A stretch of DNA of 15,918 nt from Dialister sp. CAG:486. Its GTDB lineage: Bacteria; Bacillota; Negativicutes; Veillonellales; Dialisteraceae. How positions within the stretch are numbered: position 1 is the stretch's first letter; every line of letters begins with the position of its first letter. The DNA is taken from NCBI GenBank assembly GCA_000434475.1, contig FR879528.1:1-15918 (forward strand), written 5' to 3'. Both the position numbers and the translations under genes were made by a program. This document shows positions 13,785-15,918 of this stretch, in pieces. Under the pieces are notes generated by a model. The model was not told the DNA's origin. It was given only the letters and a program-made list of their open reading frames with translations, and did not search any database.

Positions 13785-15170
13785 TTACAGTAGAACAAGA
13801 GAAGCGAGGAAAATGCTGACCATGGAAACAATGCCGACGACGAGCGTCATTATACTCTGTGTCCGGTAGCCATCCTGCGGATCAAGCCCGGTGAAATTGG
13901 TGACGACCCAGAAGTAGCTGTCATTGGCGTGCGAGACAGTCATCGCGCCCGCACCGATCGCCATGACCGTCAGAAGCGCAGCCATTTCGGACTGCAGACC
14001 CAGAGCAGACATCATGGAAGCCGAGTCCGTGTACATGCCCATGATGCCCGCTGTCGTGGTGATCGCGACCGTGGAGCTGCCCTGCGCCGTCTTCAGGATA
14101 GCAGAGATCAGGAATGGGAAGAAAATGCCGACCGAAGAAAGGAAAGCGGCATTGGCTTTCATGAATTCGACGAAACCGGCTGCCGTGATGACCTTGCCCA
14201 GTACGCCGCCCGCTGCCGTGACAAAAAGGATCGGTCCTACCGTTTTCAGTGTCTCATCCGTGATGGCTGCGAAACGATTCATCGTGTGCGTGCTGACAAG
14301 CAGGCGCACAGCCAGCAGCAGACCGACGGTGAGCGCGATGATAGGCGTAGCAAAGAATTTGCAGAGAACGGCAGAAGAACCCTGAAGACCGATCATAGAA
14401 ACAAAAGAACCCAGAGCCATCAGAATGACAGGGATGACGATCGGAGCGAACGAGGAGAATGCACCCGGCAGCTTCCCGAAGCCGGCCACCAGCTCCTCAT
14501 AGCTTTTCTCCGTATCCGGAGACTCCTTCTCATCTGCGTGGACAGAGATATTCTTCTTTGCGATATATAAAGAGAAAATATAAGCAGCAGCCAGCGCCGG
14601 TACGGAAGCGATGACACCCGCGAGGATGACGCCTGCCAGATGGTCAGCCAGACCCAGAGAGCCGGCTGCAGCGATCGGGCCGGGTGTCGGCGGGATGAAT
14701 ACATGAGCCGCATACAGACCTGCGGAAAGAGCTACGGCCATGCCCGCCGGGCTTGCGCCCTTGAGCTTGCGGCACAGCGCCTTACGGATCGGATTCAGAA
14801 TGACAAAGCCGCTGTCGCAGAAGACCGGAATGGAAACGATCCAGCCCATCAGCATCAGCGCCAGCTGCGGATGCTTCTCTCCGACGAAACGGATCACCAC
14901 ATCCGCAAGGCGGATGGCAGCCCCCGTCTTCTCCAGAATGAGACCGATCAACGCCCCTAAAATGATAACGATACCGATGCTGGAAAATACACCGGAGAAC
15001 CCCGAACCGATGATGCCGGGGATCTTCTCCAGCGGCAGTCCCACGACCACCGCCAGAACGAGCGACGTCCCCATCAGCGAGAGAAACGGATGGATGTGGA
15101 ACTTCGAGATCGCTACGATCATCAAAACGATCGCCAGACAGAACACAATGAGCAGCGGAATGCCAGTCAT
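13785..15170 (-). CDS. GntP-family sugar-acid:proton symporter, probably for glycerate
   Basis: An inner-membrane carrier of the GntP family (gluconate, fructuronate, glycerate and similar acids). From the chosen start it has 461 residues with about twelve hydrophobic segments. Family signatures are SIPVFCDSGFVIL at 113-125, HVFIPPTPGPIAAAG at 156-170, and near the C-terminus AQGSSTVAITTTAGIMG and VSHANDSYFWVVTNFTGL. The open frame extends 66 residues further upstream, but GAGGT lies 7 bases before the ATG at 15170 and MTGIPLLIVF is a typical beginning. A -10 at 15226-15231 also lies inside the longer frame. The downstream glycerate kinase makes glycerate the most likely substrate; gluconate is the alternative. 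Confidence 0.92.
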   Translation of the reverse strand: MTGIPLLIVFCLAIVLMIVAISKFHIHPFLSLMGTSLVLAVVVGLPLEKIPGIIGSGFSGVFSSIGIVIILGALIGLILEKTGAAIRLADVVIRFVGEKHPQLALMLMGWIVSIPVFCDSGFVILNPIRKALCRKLKGASPAGMAVALSAGLYAAHVFIPPTPGPIAAAGSLGLADHLAGVILAGVIASVPALAAAYIFSLYIAKKNISVHADEKESPDTEKSYEELVAGFGKLPGAFSSFAPIVIPVILMALGSFVSMIGLQGSSAVLCKFFATPIIALTVGLLLAVRLLVSTHTMNRFAAITDETLKTVGPILFVTAAGGVLGKVITAAGFVEFMKANAAFLSSVGIFFPFLISAILKTAQGSSTVAITTTAGIMGMYTDSASMMSALGLQSEMAALLTVMAIGAGAMTVSHANDSYFWVVTNFTGLDPQDGYRTQSIMTLVVGIVSMVSIFLASLVLL

Positions 15171-15225
15171 AATACATACCTCACTTGTATCAACTAAAAA
15201 GAATGAATGAATCAATAACGCGTAT

Positions 15226-15234
15226 AGTATAGCA
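15226..15234 (-). promoter_or_regulatory. extended -10 promoter of the gntP-glxK operon
   Basis: TGCTATACT on the minus strand is an extended -10 element about 56 bases before the permease start. No good -35 is visible. A second AGTATACT just upstream (about 15249-15256) makes a TATACT-rich area that may hold an operator. Confidence 0.5.
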
Positions 15235-15440
15235 CAAACGAGGAATAAAAGTATACTATTTTGCGCAATTTCCATGAAATAAGCGTATGGGAATATATGA
15301 TATACATATATAATTGATGTAAAACCGCCCGGCAGGGCATCTGCCTTGCGGGTCCTGCTTTTAGGCAAGAGAGCAGAAATGCGATGCCGCTTTACCGCGC
15401 CTATATAAATAGCATATATATAGGCTCATCTCGATGGCAG

Positions 15441-15504
15441 AGCGAGAAATCTTTTCTGTTTGCGGTAAAACGGTGTATATGCGGAGAACGAAAAACGGGA
15501 AACC
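15441..15504 (+). repeat. 64-bp direct repeat, copy 1
   Basis: Differs from the copy at 15585-15648 at five positions by eye. It begins AGCGAGAAATC and ends ACGAAAAACGGGAAACC. The first part of the unit also occurs at 6739-6779 on the other strand. Confidence 0.85.
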
Positions 15505-15584
15505 CGTCGGAACCCCACGAGCAAAGCCAGCCATAATGACGCTCAGTCTCATGAAGCCGTGCCCCGCACCGTCATTTCGAGCAA

Positions 15585-15648
15585 AGCGAGAAATCTTTTT
15601 CATTCGCGGTAAAACGGTGTATATGCGAAGAACGAAAAACGGGAAACC
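15585..15648 (+). repeat. 64-bp direct repeat, copy 2
   Basis: Second copy, 144 bases after the first in the same orientation. Here the upstream half GTCATTTCGAGCAA is also preserved, as at 6739-6779. Middle part: CGGTAAAACGGTGTATATGC in both copies. Confidence 0.85.
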
Positions 15649-15744
15649 TTTTATCAGAAAACCTGGGAAACCTTTGCGCCATACTAACCATAATGACACG
15701 CCGCACCTGCTCAAGGCCATTTCAAAAAACATACAAAAAAACAG

Positions 15745-15773
15745 TTGACATAAAGAAAGCAGTGTGGTAAGAT
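15745..15773 (+). promoter_or_regulatory. rRNA operon promoter P1
   Basis: Perfect TTGACA (15745-15750), a 17-base spacer and TAAGAT (15768-15773), preceded by an A-rich stretch that resembles an UP element. The -10 surroundings GTGTGGTAAGATAAT recur in P2. Confidence 0.85.
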
Positions 15774-15838
15774 AATACCCGTCGCTGATGAAGCGGCCCC
15801 GTTCGAAAGAGCGATGAAAAAGATTTCAAAAAAATCAT

Positions 15839-15867
15839 TTGACAAACCTCTACGAATGTGGTAAGAT
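15839..15867 (+). promoter_or_regulatory. rRNA operon promoter P2
   Basis: Perfect TTGACA (15839-15844), a 17-base spacer and TAAGAT (15862-15867), in the context ATGTGGTAAGATAAT. It is 94 bases after P1, a usual tandem arrangement for ribosomal RNA operons. Confidence 0.85.
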
Positions 15868-15918
15868 AATCAAGTCGCTTGAAGAGCGATGGTTCTTTGA
15901 AAACTGAACAGCACAGCG
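15868..15918 (+). ncRNA. rRNA leader, start of an rrn transcript (partial)
   Basis: After P2 comes a small hairpin TCGCT-TGAAG-AGCGA and then GGTTCTTTGAAAACTGAACA, the boxA-like antitermination leader typical of Firmicute rrn operons. The 16S gene itself should begin beyond the window's right edge. Confidence 0.75.

Larger units (their letters stand above)
15235..15744. other. non-coding region with hairpin and direct repeats
   Basis: No gene is seen in about 500 bases. It holds an AT-rich patch (15290-15320) and a GC-rich hairpin at 15328-15352 (CCCGGCAGGGCA against TGCCTTGCGGG, one bulge). Two 64-bp direct repeats follow, listed separately. The hairpin may stop transcription from either side but lacks a strong T tract. 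Confidence 0.5.

Noticed and set aside
15171..15368. A 66-residue N-terminal extension of the GntP permease
   Set aside because: The probable promoter and the good ribosome binding site lie within or after it; the family starts at MTGIPLLIVF.
15434..15748. Frames across the 64-bp direct repeats on either strand
   Set aside because: The translation simply repeats (KTVYMRRTKNGKP twice), showing repeat DNA rather than a gene.

Overview
The window looks like a chromosomal stretch of a moderately GC-rich, Gram-negative-walled Firmicute of the Negativicutes/Veillonellaceae kind (Dialister- or Megasphaera-like). This rests on a leucine T-box in front of leuCDB, strong AGGAGG-type ribosome binding sites, a Firmicute-type rRNA leader at the right edge, and intergenic DNA packed with short dispersed repeats. 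The genus is an inference; no 16S sequence lies inside the window.

Left part (1-3150): a WYL-domain regulator on the minus strand is divergent from a nitroreductase gene, which is followed by a CpXC zinc-ribbon protein gene. Two short palindromic copies of a mobile repeat (2063-2115, 3051-3093) lie beside these genes. Centre-left (3150-7190): a T-box-controlled leucine operon leuC-leuD-leuB on the minus strand has its own promoter, leader and terminator; leuA is not here. Next is a small TSCPD-domain gene with a strong promoter.

Centre (about 7190-10250): a visibly more AT-rich cassette on the plus strand holds two membrane proteins of the YjiH/YjiG type and the isoaspartyl dipeptidase IadA. 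A strong promoter at 7315-7343 lies about 460 bases upstream, so the transcript would begin with a long structured leader into which a 159-bp MITE-like element has inserted. The cassette ends in a perfect 40-bp palindromic terminator. Directly beyond it is a MocR-type regulator that lacks its C-terminal part, which suggests a rearrangement junction there.

Right part (10250-15918): the truncated MocR gene is divergent from an ECF-transporter S component, possibly for vitamin B6. A second 159-bp MITE-like copy follows. Next comes a minus-strand operon for glycerate or a related sugar acid (GntP-family permease, then glycerate kinase). After about 570 bp of repeat-rich non-coding DNA, two near-identical promoters and an rRNA-type leader run out of the window, so a 16S rRNA gene is expected just to the right.

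The most notable structure is a family of MITE-like palindromes, two of 159 bp and two internally deleted, flanked by 4-bp CTAG or TTAA duplications. Next in interest are the horizontally acquired-looking iad cassette with its long leader, and the broken MocR gene beside it.
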